From assembly GCA_021399445.1 (NCBI GenBank), contig JAJTUQ010000009.1, positions 451,501-515,500 of the forward strand: DNA of 64,000 nt, in the 5' to 3' direction. Shown here one piece after another: positions 34,594 to 45,362 of the stretch. The translations under genes and the position numbers were made by a program. The notes beneath the pieces are model-generated. The model made no database searches. It saw nothing but the letters and a program-made list of their open reading frames with translations, and was not told the origin of the DNA. Source of the stretch: Xylogone sp. PMI_703 (taxonomy: Eukaryota > Ascomycota > Leotiomycetes). The stretch's first letter is position 1; the number at the start of each line of letters is the position of its first letter.

Positions 34594-36258
34594 ATGCCAA
34601 AAATTCCACGTACGCAACAAGAAGGAAGGATTCTTCTTGCTATAGACGCGCTCAAAAACAAAAAAATCAAGTCAATTCGAGCTGCAGCGCGTTGTTTTGA
34701 TGTGCCCATGACCACACTCTATGGTCGAATGAAAGGACATCCTGAAGCCTTCACAACCCACAACAACGCCTTTAGAATAACTCAAATTGAGGAAGAATCA
34801 TTGGTACAATGGATAATTTCTATGGGCAAACGAGGGATGCCTCCTAGGCCTTCTCATGTGGAAGCAATGGCCAATAATTTGATTGCTGGACGTGGTGAAC
34901 AATCTCCTTCTTCACCTGTAGGCAAAAACTGGGTTCAAGGATTCCTACAACGACATGCTGGGTTAACTACTAAATTTATTCGAAAATATGCCTATTTGCG
35001 AGCTAAATGTGAGGATCCAAAGGTTATTCAACAGTGGTTCAATCAATTCCTGGAGATCAAGACTCAATATGGCATCCTTGACGACGATATATATAATTTT
35101 GATGAAACTGGATTTGCAATGGGTGTGATTGCTACAGCTAAAGTAGTCACATCATCTGAAACCTTTGGAAAACCTCTACATACACAGCCTGGAAATCGTG
35201 AATGGGTGACAGCAATTGAATCAGTTAATGCTTGTGGATGGGCCTTGCCACCTATGCTCGTTTTTAAAGGCAAGCACCACCAACAGGCTTTAACTGACTT
35301 ATTACCTGAAGGCTGGAGAATTGAATGGAGTCCTAATGGATGGACCAACAATCGAATTGCCCTTGAATGGCTCTCAAAAACCTTCGAACCTACTACTAAA
35401 GACAAAACCAAAGGCCAATATCGCATGCTAATATTGGATGGCCATGGAAGCCATGTAGCACCTGAATTCGACGTGTTTTGCTCTCAACACAATATTATTC
35501 CAATATGCATGCCTCCTCACTCATCTCATATCCTTCAGCCACTTGACGTGACTTGTTTTTCAGTTCTTAAACGCATGTATGGTGCTCAAATTCAGGCTAA
35601 AATGATTGGCAAAATTCAGCATATTGACAAAGAAGATTTCCTGGAAATGTATCCCATTGCACGTCAACAAACCTTCAAATCAACAACTATTCAAAACGGA
35701 TTTTTGGCTACTGGATTGATTCCATATGAGCCAGAGCATGTGCTAGGCAAATTGCGTGTTCAGGTTGATCATACACTTACTCCTCCAGGAAGTACCCACA
35801 GTAACAATTCAGGCACTCGATGGGTTCCAGAAACCCCACATAACACTGTTCAATTGCAATTGCAATCTGAGACTATTCAACAGCTACTCAGGGAACAAAA
35901 TAGCCCTTCAACTCCTACTAAAACAGCCTTAACTCAGTTAATTAAGGGCTGCGAATTGGCTATGCATAGTGCTGTGTTTTTGAGGAAGGAAATTGAGGAA
36001 TTGAGAGCTGTTAATATTGCAATGCAACAAAAGCTCCGTAGAACCAGGAAGCAAATAGTCCATACAGGCTCATTGACTAGACAGGAGGCTCAGGCTTTGC
36101 TTCAATCAAGTGCTACAGTGCAAAATGTAGGAGATGTTGCTAATCCTTCGGCATCCACTGATCCTTTGCAACAGCCACCACGACGGCCACCAAAGTGCTC
36201 AGGCTGTGGTGTTGAAGGTCATAAAATCAACAAGTGCCCTCAATTAGCTAGTAACTGA
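34594..36258 (+). CDS. Pogo-type transposase with C-terminal CCHC zinc knuckle
   Basis: Intact 554-residue protein that should bind the element ends, excise it and reinsert it at TA. An N-terminal helix-turn-helix (KIKSIRAAARCFDVPMTTLY) is followed by a CENP-B-type helix-turn-helix (KNWVQGFLQRHAGL) and the DDE_1 catalytic core. The acidic residues are in NFDETGF, LILDGHGSH and ILQPLDVT; the last two are separated by 35 residues (DD35D type). The C-terminus holds a leucine-rich coil and a zinc knuckle, CSGCGVEGHKINKC. The context FKSTTIQNGFLATGLIP is typical of fungal Fot1/pogo transposases. No stop or shift interrupts the frame, so it may still be active. Confidence 0.95.
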   Translation: MPKIPRTQQEGRILLAIDALKNKKIKSIRAAARCFDVPMTTLYGRMKGHPEAFTTHNNAFRITQIEEESLVQWIISMGKRGMPPRPSHVEAMANNLIAGRGEQSPSSPVGKNWVQGFLQRHAGLTTKFIRKYAYLRAKCEDPKVIQQWFNQFLEIKTQYGILDDDIYNFDETGFAMGVIATAKVVTSSETFGKPLHTQPGNREWVTAIESVNACGWALPPMLVFKGKHHQQALTDLLPEGWRIEWSPNGWTNNRIALEWLSKTFEPTTKDKTKGQYRMLILDGHGSHVAPEFDVFCSQHNIIPICMPPHSSHILQPLDVTCFSVLKRMYGAQIQAKMIGKIQHIDKEDFLEMYPIARQQTFKSTTIQNGFLATGLIPYEPEHVLGKLRVQVDHTLTPPGSTHSNNSGTRWVPETPHNTVQLQLQSETIQQLLREQNSPSTPTKTALTQLIKGCELAMHSAVFLRKEIEELRAVNIAMQQKLRRTRKQIVHTGSLTRQEAQALLQSSATVQNVGDVANPSASTDPLQQPPRRPPKCSGCGVEGHKINKCPQLASN

Positions 36259-36317
36259 ATTTATTTAATTATTTGTTGTTGTTGGTTGAATATTTGTTGT
36301 TGAATGTGCACATGGAA

Positions 36318-36365
36318 AAAAAGTGTTCGTTTGGACCGGGTGTTCGCTTGGACAGGGAATTACGT
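36318..36365 (-). repeat. Right terminal inverted repeat of the pogo-like element
   Basis: Exact inverse of the left end over 48 bp, ending AATTACGT directly before the TA duplication. It has the same pair of tandem 14-mers. Confidence 0.95.
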
Positions 36366-36367
36366 TA

Positions 36368-37135
36368 TAGTGTAGATGTAGCTCCCGAAGCTAGACCATC
36401 GCTCACTCTAATAAGATGACTATTACCTTTTGACGCTATTTTGAGCCCCACTCTACTTGAGTGCTGTTCTTATAAGCCCGCATCCTTGAGTCGAAATTAC
36501 ATCCTACTTCCCTTTAGTATCCCAAAATGAAAGATGATTGGTATCGCCTGTGGGCATAGAGTCTCTCAGATAGCTCAATGGTACGGTGTATAGTCAACTG
36601 GGTATCGCGACACCTCATTGAGGTCCGTCTACATCAATTGATTAATCTCAATAAAGTAGGGCCAATATATCCTAATGAAGATCTGTGTAGACCGATACTG
36701 CTGCGAAGGCGGTGAACTCGCACGACTTGGAATTTGTTAAGAAGATTCGAGGCGAGGCTGAGCTCCTCCCCGCCACATCTCAATGGGGTAACTCACCACA
36801 TGGGCCCAAACAGTCAGCAAGATGCGTGCGTGGACTTGATCAATAATAATGCTGGAATTATTGCATTCGCTGGGGCCGTTCTCCAGTAAAAGGTCAATCG
36901 CTGCCTCAGAGGCGATGGACTTCTGGGGCGCCTTCTGGGCGTGACGTAACTGCATTTGACGTCAGTCGAAAAAAAGCTCTGATATCATTCCCTACCACTT
37001 TCGTATATATACGCTCCAAGAGCTTCAGAAGCTACTCAGCATACTGTAAACTCCTCCTTATTCACATATTTATTCATCTTTCAATCATATTCAATCAAAA
37101 ACACATTTTCCAAGACAAAACCTAGTTATTTTATC
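36368..37135. promoter_or_regulatory. Intergenic region with a TATA-like promoter of the small disordered protein
   Basis: About 770 bp. TATATATA at 37004-37011 lies 125 bp before the next start and is followed by an A/C-rich leader (CAATCAAAAACACATTTTCC), a pattern common in strongly expressed fungal genes. A string AGCTCAATGGTA near 36574 resembles a tRNA D-arm but no full cloverleaf can be drawn. Confidence 0.45.
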
Positions 37136-37761
37136 ATGTCGGCCAACCCAGATTCGGTAGTGAACCAAGGTGAATTCCACAGCAGAATTCCTCCTTCCGA
37201 GCCACAACCCCAGGTAAGTCTAAGTCGTCCATTTCAACAATTTCATTAGTGTGGAATCCAAAACTGACATGTTATCAGCCTGTCTACCACAACAAAGTGG
37301 GCCGCGGCGGAGTCCCTGAGTCACATCTCGAGGTCCTAGAAGCAGGATCCGCACCACAAGATCGCAGCTTCCATCCAGACACAACAAACACCTTTCCCGG
37401 TCGGGATCCCGACACCAACCTCGATGAGATGCATGAAAGCGGTGGCGATATTCTACCTGGAGCTACATCCAAAGATGTAGAGAATGACTTCAACCGTCCC
37501 GTCCAGGGACAAACCAGTCGTGAGCTGCATGGTACTGGGGCAACCAAGGGAGCGAGAGAAGAGCTTGGTCTCGGTGGCAAAGGAGAAAAAGTGGGAGTGC
37601 AACAGAAACATGGTAGATCGAAATATTCAGAGCATTCAGGCATAGATGAACAGTACACAGGCAAGCGACAGCACGAATTTAACAAGGACACGACCGGTGC
37701 GGAGGAGAAGTTACCGGTTGGGGCAGAGGAAGTAGCGAGTGAATTTCCCCAGGGAAGGTAA
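37136..37761 (+). CDS. Small hydrophilic, probably disordered protein
   Basis: Two exons (37136-37213, 37279-37761; intron GTAAGT...TATCAG, phase 0) give 186 residues. It is rich in Gly, Glu, Lys, Asp and Gln, with no membrane segment, signal peptide or Cys-rich motif. The sequence starts MSANPDSVVNQGEFHSRIPP and contains YHNKVGRGGVPESHLEV and GDILPGATSKDVENDFNRP. Composition resembles fungal stress-associated disordered proteins, and the promoter looks strong, but I recognise no named family and assign no function. It is convergent with the PEP-mutase-like gene (143 bp between the stops). Confidence 0.8.
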
Positions 37762-37903
37762 AGGAGGAAGTTAGGAATTTCAGATCGAGTGTCCATAGAA
37801 GTTGTAACCAAATTGGCTCTATGTAGCGAAATAATAAACAACAAAATTGGACCAAGCACTATGATTCCATTTCCAGTACCACTAATGTCATCAGACTCAA
37901 TTA

Positions 37904-38725
37904 TTAGTTATTACTCGAACTTCCCAATACTCGGTCTAACTCCTTCTCAACTGCTGCCATACCCTCCCTCCACAATCCAGGGCCCATACTAATCCTCGCA
38001 ACTCCAAGCTTCTCAATCGCTTCAATACTGAGCGCGTCTGCTACACTCTTTCTGTAGATCACATTGAGTTTCCCCTCTAAGCCCTTGACTAACTCCTCCA
38101 CCTCAGCCTCTCTCAATCCTCCCCTCTGGTATCCGCCCCAAACGAAAACATTCTTAGCACCAGCGTCCAGAAATCTCCTTCCCCGACTAATCGCCTCCTG
38201 AATAGTCCCACCAAGCAGAACACAGTCTGTCCTGGCATTGACCACAAAATCAGGGACACCTAACCCCTTCGCAATCTCCAGAACCTTGTTGATCCTCTTG
38301 ACCTGCTCCTCAATGTCAACCAACTTCTTCTCTCCGTTAATAATATCAGCATCTTCCAGGTTTATCCCCACAACACCCAGCTTGATCACTGCTTCTATCG
38401 CTTCTGGTAATTTCTCTCCGTATCCATTCTGCAAATCTGCTGTTAGGGGAATGGTCTCACTTTTACCACTCCGTGCGATCGTGCTGGCGATTTTGGAGAT
38501 TGCGTATAGATTTTCTTCTAGACTTAAGTCGTCATCTTCGACGCCTGCTACTGCGGCGATGGCGAATGACGCCGTTGCAATCGCTTTGGTTTTAGGGTGG
38601 GATAGAGCTGCGCGTGCGGAAGCTCCGTCCCAGACGTTGGTTAGGATTAGGGGCCGGCCTGGAATATGGAGGCTGGCGAGGGTGCGGGCTAAATAGTTTG
38701 ATGTTGTCGGATTGAAGTTTGGCAT
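37904..38725 (-). CDS. PEP mutase/isocitrate lyase superfamily protein
   Basis: Single exon, 273 residues forming a TIM barrel that cleaves or rearranges C-C or P-C bonds of 2-oxo-acid-like substrates with Mg2+. Seen: LILTNVWDGASAR near 27-38, Asp97 and GYG101-103 in LTADLQNGYG, GINLED at 120-125, and FVVNARTD. The isocitrate-lyase loop KKCGH is absent (DADIINGEKKL stands in the region), so isocitrate or methylisocitrate lyase activity is unlikely. It belongs to the broad oxaloacetate-decarboxylase/phosphonopyruvate-hydrolase-like group common in fungi. Substrate not determinable. Confidence 0.88.
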   Translation of the reverse strand: MPNFNPTTSNYLARTLASLHIPGRPLILTNVWDGASARAALSHPKTKAIATASFAIAAVAGVEDDDLSLEENLYAISKIASTIARSGKSETIPLTADLQNGYGEKLPEAIEAVIKLGVVGINLEDADIINGEKKLVDIEEQVKRINKVLEIAKGLGVPDFVVNARTDCVLLGGTIQEAISRGRRFLDAGAKNVFVWGGYQRGGLREAEVEELVKGLEGKLNVIYRKSVADALSIEAIEKLGVARISMGPGLWREGMAAVEKELDRVLGSSSNN

Positions 38726-39485
38726 TTTTGGATGCTATAACTTTATTTGGGTTTGTAAAGGCAAAGTAGGACAATAACTTGAGGTACTACGGTTTGAAGA
38801 TTGAGAGCTGACCGGGTAGAAGGGGCAACAAGATCTTAAAAGACAATTAACCTCTGGATACTCGAGAAGTTTATTTATTCTTTATCTTAAATTCTCTACT
38901 AGAGTCACTAGATGTATTAGACTATGCCAGAATTGACCATTCTTTTACATTATGATATGAAATCGAAGTGTTATTCCCCCACACATACCATAGAAGGGCG
39001 CATCTGCCTACGGCCCCGCTTTTTAGAGCGTTCCTGCATTGCTCTTGAAGTGACGAATCAGATACCACCTACAATCCATAGCATTATTTTTGCATGTATA
39101 CCTCACATCCTTTAAGAATATCTTTTCCAGCGTTCGCAGCTGCAATGATCTTTGGACTGCAATTTGAAGAGAGGTTTTAAATTTGAATAGTCAAATTGAG
39201 TTCTGTACAAAAATCTTGAGCTATAAGTACATGATATCAAAAAGGACGAACAAGCATGCATAGCTTCAATTTTTCCATCTTCTATCTAGCACTATATATA
39301 CTCGTATGGGAAGAATGCGGCTGATTCATTTTGTTCTAGGTGCGTCATCCGAACCAATTATGACTTTCGGTCCCAATCCATCAGAACGGTAGAGCAGACC
39401 CACATGTAGAAGTAAACATCACGAGAATTGATTACTCAAACGTAATTGTTCATACTCTATTTCTTAAGTTACCTATGAAATCCTC
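38726..39485. other. Intergenic region
   Basis: About 760 bp with the promoter of the PEP-mutase-like gene and the 3' flank of the HTA-like hydrolase. Nothing else recognised. Confidence 0.35.
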
Positions 39486-40800
39486 TTAGTTCTCCTTAAG
39501 GAAATTAGCAATAGCTTGGTCCAGAAATTTAACATCCTCCTTAGCGTCACCTGCGCCAGCCCAATGGCCCCAGATGCTTGGAATTTCCAAATAGGTACCA
39601 ATTCCAGGTGCCATGTTCTCGACCTCAAACTGCGAGTCCTCTGGTGGAAAGTACAAATCCGTCTTGCCCGGCATTACTAGGCATTTGGCTTTGATGCTAC
39701 GCAGTGCAGCACGTAGGTCACCACCGAATTTCGGAGATGCTGAAATATCTCCAAGCTGCCATGTCTGAAGCATGGTTATGAGGTTATCAGGATCTGCATA
39801 ATTGGTTAGCAAGCCGTGTTATAGTATTGCTCTCAATATATCCAGTCGTCAGAAGAACCGAAGGCAGTGGAGCCCACAACTACCGCCAGTCTAGCAATAA
39901 GAAGGTCGAAACGAACAACAGGCGGGTATATTACCTTTACTCAATGCCCACTTCTCCCAGAAGTTAACAAGAAAATCCTCCAGGTCTTTAGCTCCGAAAT
40001 ACTTTTCGTGATACTTCTCTCTATAGAAAGCCTGGCTAAATCCCCATCCAGCATATCCCCTACCAAAAGCCCTCAATCCTGCATCCTTCTGCTCTTCACT
40101 CCAGGTATTAATCTTATCGTCTCCGCAGACTACGCCTTTCCCAACTCCAGCGCTCCTCCAGCCCCTCGCAGCAACCAATGCGGTCTTCTCACCTTCTAGA
40201 AATACGCAGTTATGCAGTGCGGTTTTTGCCGCTCCACAGAACGGCACAATAACATCCATGAAGTCGGGATAGGAAACTGCCCATTGGTAGGACTGACCGG
40301 CGCCCATAGACCAGCCTAGCACTGCTCTTGCATGCTTAATTCCTAAATGAGTGGTCACCAAGGCATACTGAGCACGCACATTATCAGCCACCGTGACCGC
40401 AGGGAAGGAGTGTCGGAGTGAGGGAGTATTTGATGGCGAAGTACTTTGGCCATTTCCAAAGATAGCAGGAATTATGATGAAATACTTTGATGGGTTAAGG
40501 CCCTCGTGAGTAGTAGAGATGAGCCAAACATTGTCGCTGATTACTGTCGTAGATTGGTTAAAATACTAACAGAATATAGTTCTCTCATTGAATAGACCTA
40601 CATCCTGAAAACCACGTTGGATATATAATCGCAGGATTTTTTGAATCGCCAAACGTTTTATACGCTATGTAGGCGTGGGGAAGAACTTCACCCGAATCGA
40701 GTTTAAAGTCACCAAGCTTATAGGTCAGATATTCTTCGGGCCCAGATGCAAGTTTCAGGTCACTGAATTTATCAGGAAGGTTTGCCTCAGCTCCAGACAT
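39486..40800 (-). CDS. Alpha/beta hydrolase of the homoserine O-acetyltransferase-like family
   Basis: Three exons (40800-40602, 40543-39935, 39793-39486) give 371 residues. Joins WFSG|LISDNVWLIS and WALSK|DPDNLITML restore the family sequence. Landmarks: AYIAYKTFGD, FIIIPAIFGNGQSTSPSN, nucleophile elbow LGWSMGAGQS, acid region GKTDLYFPPED and terminal His in GHWAG. The family includes MET2-type acyltransferases and many fungal hydrolases of unknown substrate; this one is shorter than true homoserine acetyltransferases and could equally be an esterase. No signal peptide. It is divergent from the GTPase block, with 756 bp between the starts. Confidence 0.88.
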
Positions 40801-41556
40801 GTTAATATGCGTCAAATAACTAAATATATAAAATATTATTTTGATCTATGATGCAGTTCGAGAGATTCGATCTTTGAAGGAATCCATTATCAATCTTATT
40901 ATCCCCCGCTCTCAAGTACCTACCCCGCCTGGAAGTTGATACCAAGCAGAGCAAGCTTGTCCAGAGGCATGGCGGACTGATAAGATAGGCACCCATTCAA
41001 GAACAGACGAAATATCACTACTTGAGAACAACGCTCCCCGTTATCCAGATCTCTCATCAGCTAAGAGGAACGCTGGAAAACATTAAAATACAACAAGTCG
41101 AAAAAGATAACGAACTCTTCACTTTGTTTGTGAGCAATGTCACCTATCACGTGACGTGTGTCGTTTTCAGTCCATGAGACAACATTTGAAGGAGAAAAAG
41201 GACGATGACAGCCATGGCAGATACAACCGATCAGTGAAGCGGTGGGTGATAAGTATAAGGCAGTGTTTCCGAGTAAGGTGCCATTTGTGATGGATGGGCA
41301 TGATGGAAAAGTTGAGGCCTCCCACCGCGAACAGTCTGTCTCAGCTAATCTATGGGAGCAATACGTGGCACCCCACAGTTGTAACTAAGCCCTGCAGTGT
41401 CACTTCATGAGGCCTCCTAAGTTGGATATGCTTCGAGACAACCCCTGGCTAGGCGCTTCAGAGTGGACACCCATCGACTTATCAAGATGTGAAGGCAAAG
41501 CATGTCTATTATGTTCCCAGCCTGATAGATTTTACGAATTTATGAACTCCTAAACA
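40801..41556. promoter_or_regulatory. Divergent region upstream of the first AIG1-like GTPase
   Basis: Contains TGAGGCCTCCCA followed by G.GAACAG (41313-41334), AATACGTGGCACC (41360-41372) and ATGAGGCCTCCT (near 41406). All three recur in the region between the second and third GTPase genes, suggesting duplicated or co-regulating promoter sequence. Confidence 0.55.
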
Positions 41557-42902
41557 ATGAACATGATCAAGCTTTCAAATGAGATAGACTCCTCGAACAA
41601 GAAAGTACTCTCCACTATGGCTACAGACAATAATATCGCTATACGGGATGATGATATCCCTGTAGAGTTTCTTGAGGAGCATGTTCTTCTGAACGAGCTC
41701 GACACTTCTGATGTCCATGATGAAATGCTATGGGAAAATGCCGAACCTGTTTTCAGTAATGTTCCTTCACCGAGTAGTTGCAGCTCCACCGAAGTCAAGA
41801 ATATTGTCATTGCGGTAATGGGTGTCACTGGTAGTGGGAAAAGCACTTTCATAAAGACAATTTCCGGCAGGGATGACGTTATTGTGGGAAACAACCTTAC
41901 ATCTGGTATGTATAAAAATATTAATATTGCAGTCGAGACATCTTTTAAAATAACAAAACTACAGAGACTAGTGAAGTTCGTGCGTACGAATTTTCCCATA
42001 AGGATACTAACTACACCTTAATCGATACTCCCGGCTTTGACGATACCAATTTCAGTGACTCTGAAATAACGGAGCTAATCCTGAACTGGTTAAAAACATC
42101 TTTCATAGAAGATACTCGACTGAACGGTGTTATCTATCTTCACCGAATCTGTGATCCCCGGATGGGTGGGACAGCATTACGGAACAACCGCATGTTCCGT
42201 AAACTCTGCGGTGAAGAGGCATTCAAGAATATTATCCTGGCTACTACTTTCTGGGAGAACATCAGTGCTGACGTTGGGGAGCGTCGGGAGAAAGAGCTTC
42301 GTGAAACGCATGACTTCTGGGGCGGGATGCTACAGAAGGGCGCACAGATGGTTAGGCTACAAAGAGATAGACGATCTGGGTTAGAGCTTCTAGAACAGAT
42401 CTCGACAAATAAAAAGGTCACACTTCAAGTACAGAATGAGATGGTGAATCAAGGCAAAGACGCAAGTGATACCGAAGCCTTGATGGCTGAAAGACAAGAG
42501 CTAGAAAGAGTGCGGAAAGAGCAAGAAGCAGAGATAGAAGCAGAGCGAAGACGAATGGAAGTGGAACAGGAGCGAGCTCGTAAAGAACAGGAAGAGAAAT
42601 TGAGACAAGAGCAAGAGAATCTAAGGACACAGAGGGAAGCAGAGAGAGTAGCAGAGGAATTGAGACGAGCAGAGGCAGAGCGTGAAGCGCAAGTAGCATA
42701 CGAGATGCAGCTCGAAGAAATTCGGAAGGAAAGAGAAATGCAGGAGGAGAAAATGAGGCGTGAAAGAGAGGAAATGGAAAAGAGGGAAAGGGAAGAACGC
42801 GAGAGACAGAGAGCAAGGGAGGAGGCTGCTGCTACAGAGAGGGAAAGACAGTGGAGAGAATGCAGGGAACAGAGCAAGAAGGATGATTGTATTATCCTGT
42901 GA
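41557..42902 (+). CDS. AIG1/GIMAP-like GTPase with charged coiled-coil tail and CaaX box
   Basis: Two exons (41557-41905, 41965-42902) give 428 residues. The P-loop GVTGSGKST is at 89-97 and switch II DTPGFDD at 137-143. The AIG1-type conserved stretch LHRICDPRMGG precedes LATTFW, where a guanine-specificity NKxD/TKxD motif would be expected. From about 280 to 422 the protein is almost continuous Glu/Arg/Lys/Gln heptads, a long coiled coil or single alpha-helix. The last four residues are CIIL, a CaaX box predicting geranylgeranylation and membrane anchoring. A phase-1 intron lies after the LTS preceding switch I. Parallels are the prenylated GBP and membrane-bound GIMAP immune GTPases; a role in fungal immunity or membrane remodelling is inference. 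An ATG at 41617 is a possible alternative start. Confidence 0.9.
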
Positions 42903-43081
42903 GGTTCCAAAAGAATGTCAGCAGATAGTTGAGGATCCAAATCCCTATAAACTTCTCAATCCTGAGCACTTCCAGCTACAGCAAGAAAATCTTCGTCACA
43001 TAAACTTGTAATGTCTACCAAAAGTCCCGAGTCAGCTCCCAATAGAAATAGTAAGATATGTGAGATATATTGACGAGGATA

Positions 43082-44679
43082 TTACGGCAAATACTTTGTC
43101 ATCTTAAAGAGTAATGATAGTATTCCTTCAGGTCTCAACACTAATCGATACTCATCTTCCTCTCTCCTCCTTCTCCACTTTGCCTTATTCAATTCACTCT
43201 GTAAATGCCTCTCCGTCTCTTCCCATTGTAACCTTATACGATCAATTCGTGCTATTTCCTCCTCTGTCTGGCTTATCTGGTTGATTCTCAACTTTTCCAA
43301 TTCCGCGTGATGCCGCTTCTCACCCTCTCTCAAGGCTTTTTCCAAGCTCTGCACGCGAGCCTCGAACATCTTAGTTTGAGACTGCCGTTCTTGCTCCAAT
43401 TGAATTGACGTTCTTTGGTTCATTTCAAGTGATTCAAATAAAGCTTTATACTCTTTATCTTTCTCTTGTGCAAGTTGTTTGACAGTGATATTGAGTCTTT
43501 GCCAGTCCTCAACGCGAGCCTTCTCTTTCGCCTCGGCCGCTGCTCTCTCCTTTTTTAGAGCTTGTAGCATAGCTTCATCTTTTTCTTGTATTGCCACTTC
43601 CATACTCTCCTTATAGTCAGCCATTTCTCTCTCGAATCGCTTTCGGGCTTCCAGGAGCTCCCTGTGAAGGTATCTTCCAGCAGAGGTTTCGTCCAACGTC
43701 TTGTTTTCATCAACAAGCTGGACTTGAATGTCGAGCACTACATCCCTCCCTCGATCGACAAGAAGACCGATAATAGCACGAGCGGAGTCTACTGTCCCAT
43801 CATGTCTAACAATCTCACTGTTACGCTCGATCATGCTCCCCCAGAACTTAGGTTTACGAAGTTCTTGTTCTCTCTGCAGCCCAATTTCTTTTCCAGATTC
43901 GGTCGATTCCAGGGCTCCCCACATTGTAGTGGCTAGAATTACGCTTGACAACCCGCGATCTCCACAGAGTCTTTGAAGCATGTATAAGTTTTTTAATGCT
44001 GACCCGCCCATCCTCGGATCAGTGATACGATGGAGATGGATTATGCCTGCAAGTTTGACTTCGTTGGAGTAGACAGTGCTGAGAAAAAATGCAATATCTT
44101 TCAAGATATCTGTATCTGATCGAGTAGTATCATCAAAACCAGGTGTGTCAATCAGATATACTGTTCGGTTTTCGTCATATTTAAAACTGTAAACTCCAAC
44201 TTCGGTAGTACCTATTTCTGGTAAGCTCGGCCACTGAGTATTTAGAACCCACATACATGACATCAAACTATGGCCGACTTTGACTACTTGATCTGCAAGC
44301 AGCGATATGAACGTGCTTTTACCTGAACCAGTGACGCCCATAACAGCTATTACTAGATCTTCGCTGCTGTACTATTGTCAGCAGAGAGATTACTTACAAT
44401 ATGTATTCATTAAACATACGATAAAGAAGAAACACCTCTGGCATTCGGCTCAGCCACGTATAAGTCGTCATTACCATCAACATCAACCTCTTCAATTGAT
44501 AAAATTTGCGAACTGTTCTCTTCATTCATATTCCCACCAGGCGCTTTTCCTGGTAGTACTGAATCTGCAGGTTGAGATTCAATCGATTGCTGGTCAGTTG
44601 GGGAACACTGTGAAGTTTGATGCTTCTGAGATTCCCGCCTCTTAGATGAAAACGGCTTGAAGAGTCTTGACCCCGTCAT
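43082..44679 (-). CDS. AIG1/GIMAP-like GTPase with coiled-coil tail, no CaaX box
   Basis: Paralogue of both neighbours. Probable exons: 44679-44416, 44371-44257, 44211-43082 (502 residues). The P-loop GVTGSGKST is near 100-108, followed by LIDTPGFDDTTRSDTDIL, LHRITDPRMGGSALKN and LATTMW, then about 200 residues of coiled coil. The second intron sits at the same phase-1 position as in the paralogues (HSLMS|C). The first intron is uncertain: its GTTTAA donor is weak, and the N-terminal 88 residues depend on it. Instead of a CaaX box it ends in a hydrophobic tail, GILSLLFKMTKYLP, which could touch membranes differently or rely on pairing with a prenylated paralogue. It is convergent with the first GTPase, with 179 bp between the stops. 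Confidence 0.85.
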
Positions 44680-45362
44680 ATTTAACCGTGGTCTTTATCA
44701 ATTACGATAAGATTTAGATGATTAGAGTGGTAGGTTTGAGTGATATAGCATGCGAAAGTTGCAAAACAAAGAGACGTGCTCATGTGCAAGATAAGACTTC
44801 TTGCGCTTCTCTGGTGTTATCTTGTTATAGTGTGGCAGTGTGCTTCCAGGGTCCTGCAAGGAGTTGAAAATTGCCATGCAATAATGACCACTCGCTGCGC
44901 ATGCCTCTCAAAGCAAAGCTAGTCGACAATATGTTGAAAATAGGAGGCCTCATAAATCTACGCTATATCTCCGAATCAGAATATATGAGGCTTGGTGGGT
45001 GCCCGACTGCATAGTGGAAGAACAAAGAAGACAGGGAAGTCGAAAAGCGAAACCAGGTAACACAGCAGTCGGCCAAATACGTGGCACCTGTTTCAGCAGG
45101 CCCTTACACAATCGTCACAAAACAATATGCAGCCTCATCCGGTACCAAACCTCCACTACGCATCATGCCTTGTGAGCCATATCAAAAAAAATTCTGAGGC
45201 CTCCCATTCGGGAACAGCGACTACGATAAGACACTCGTACGGCTAGCACCACCGATTATGATATTCTACGTTTGCAGGACAATTTAATCTTGAAGCTACA
45301 CTCAGACCTTGATTGTCCCCAATATCTCGAAATCATTAAGCGGAATATTCCCAAAGGCCCAA
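44680..45362. promoter_or_regulatory. Divergent region between second and third GTPase genes
   Basis: About 680 bp. Shares AGGAGGCCTCAT (near 44943), AATACGTGGCACC (45076-45088) and TGAGGCCTCCCATTCGGGAACAG-like sequence (45195-45217) with the first GTPase upstream region, and holds CAGCCTCAT at 45130-45138. Confidence 0.55.

Larger units (their letters stand above)
34479..36365 (+). mobile_element. Pogo-like (Tc1/mariner superfamily) DNA transposon, apparently complete
   Basis: An 1887-bp element bounded by 48-bp perfect terminal inverted repeats and flanked by TA on both sides (34477-34478 and 36366-36367), the TA target-site duplication of the superfamily. It carries one uninterrupted transposase gene in the centre. 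Identical ends and an open frame point to a recent insertion, and no C-to-T decay is evident. It landed between a hydrolase gene and a gene-free stretch. Confidence 0.95.

Noticed and set aside
36565..36640. tRNA-like D-arm string AGCTCAATGGTA
   Set aside because: No T-loop or acceptor stem at proper spacing; at best a relic.
42418..42940. Long antisense frames under the first GTPase coil
   Set aside because: They arise from the repetitive Glu/Arg codons of the coiled coil; low-complexity Ser/Leu products.
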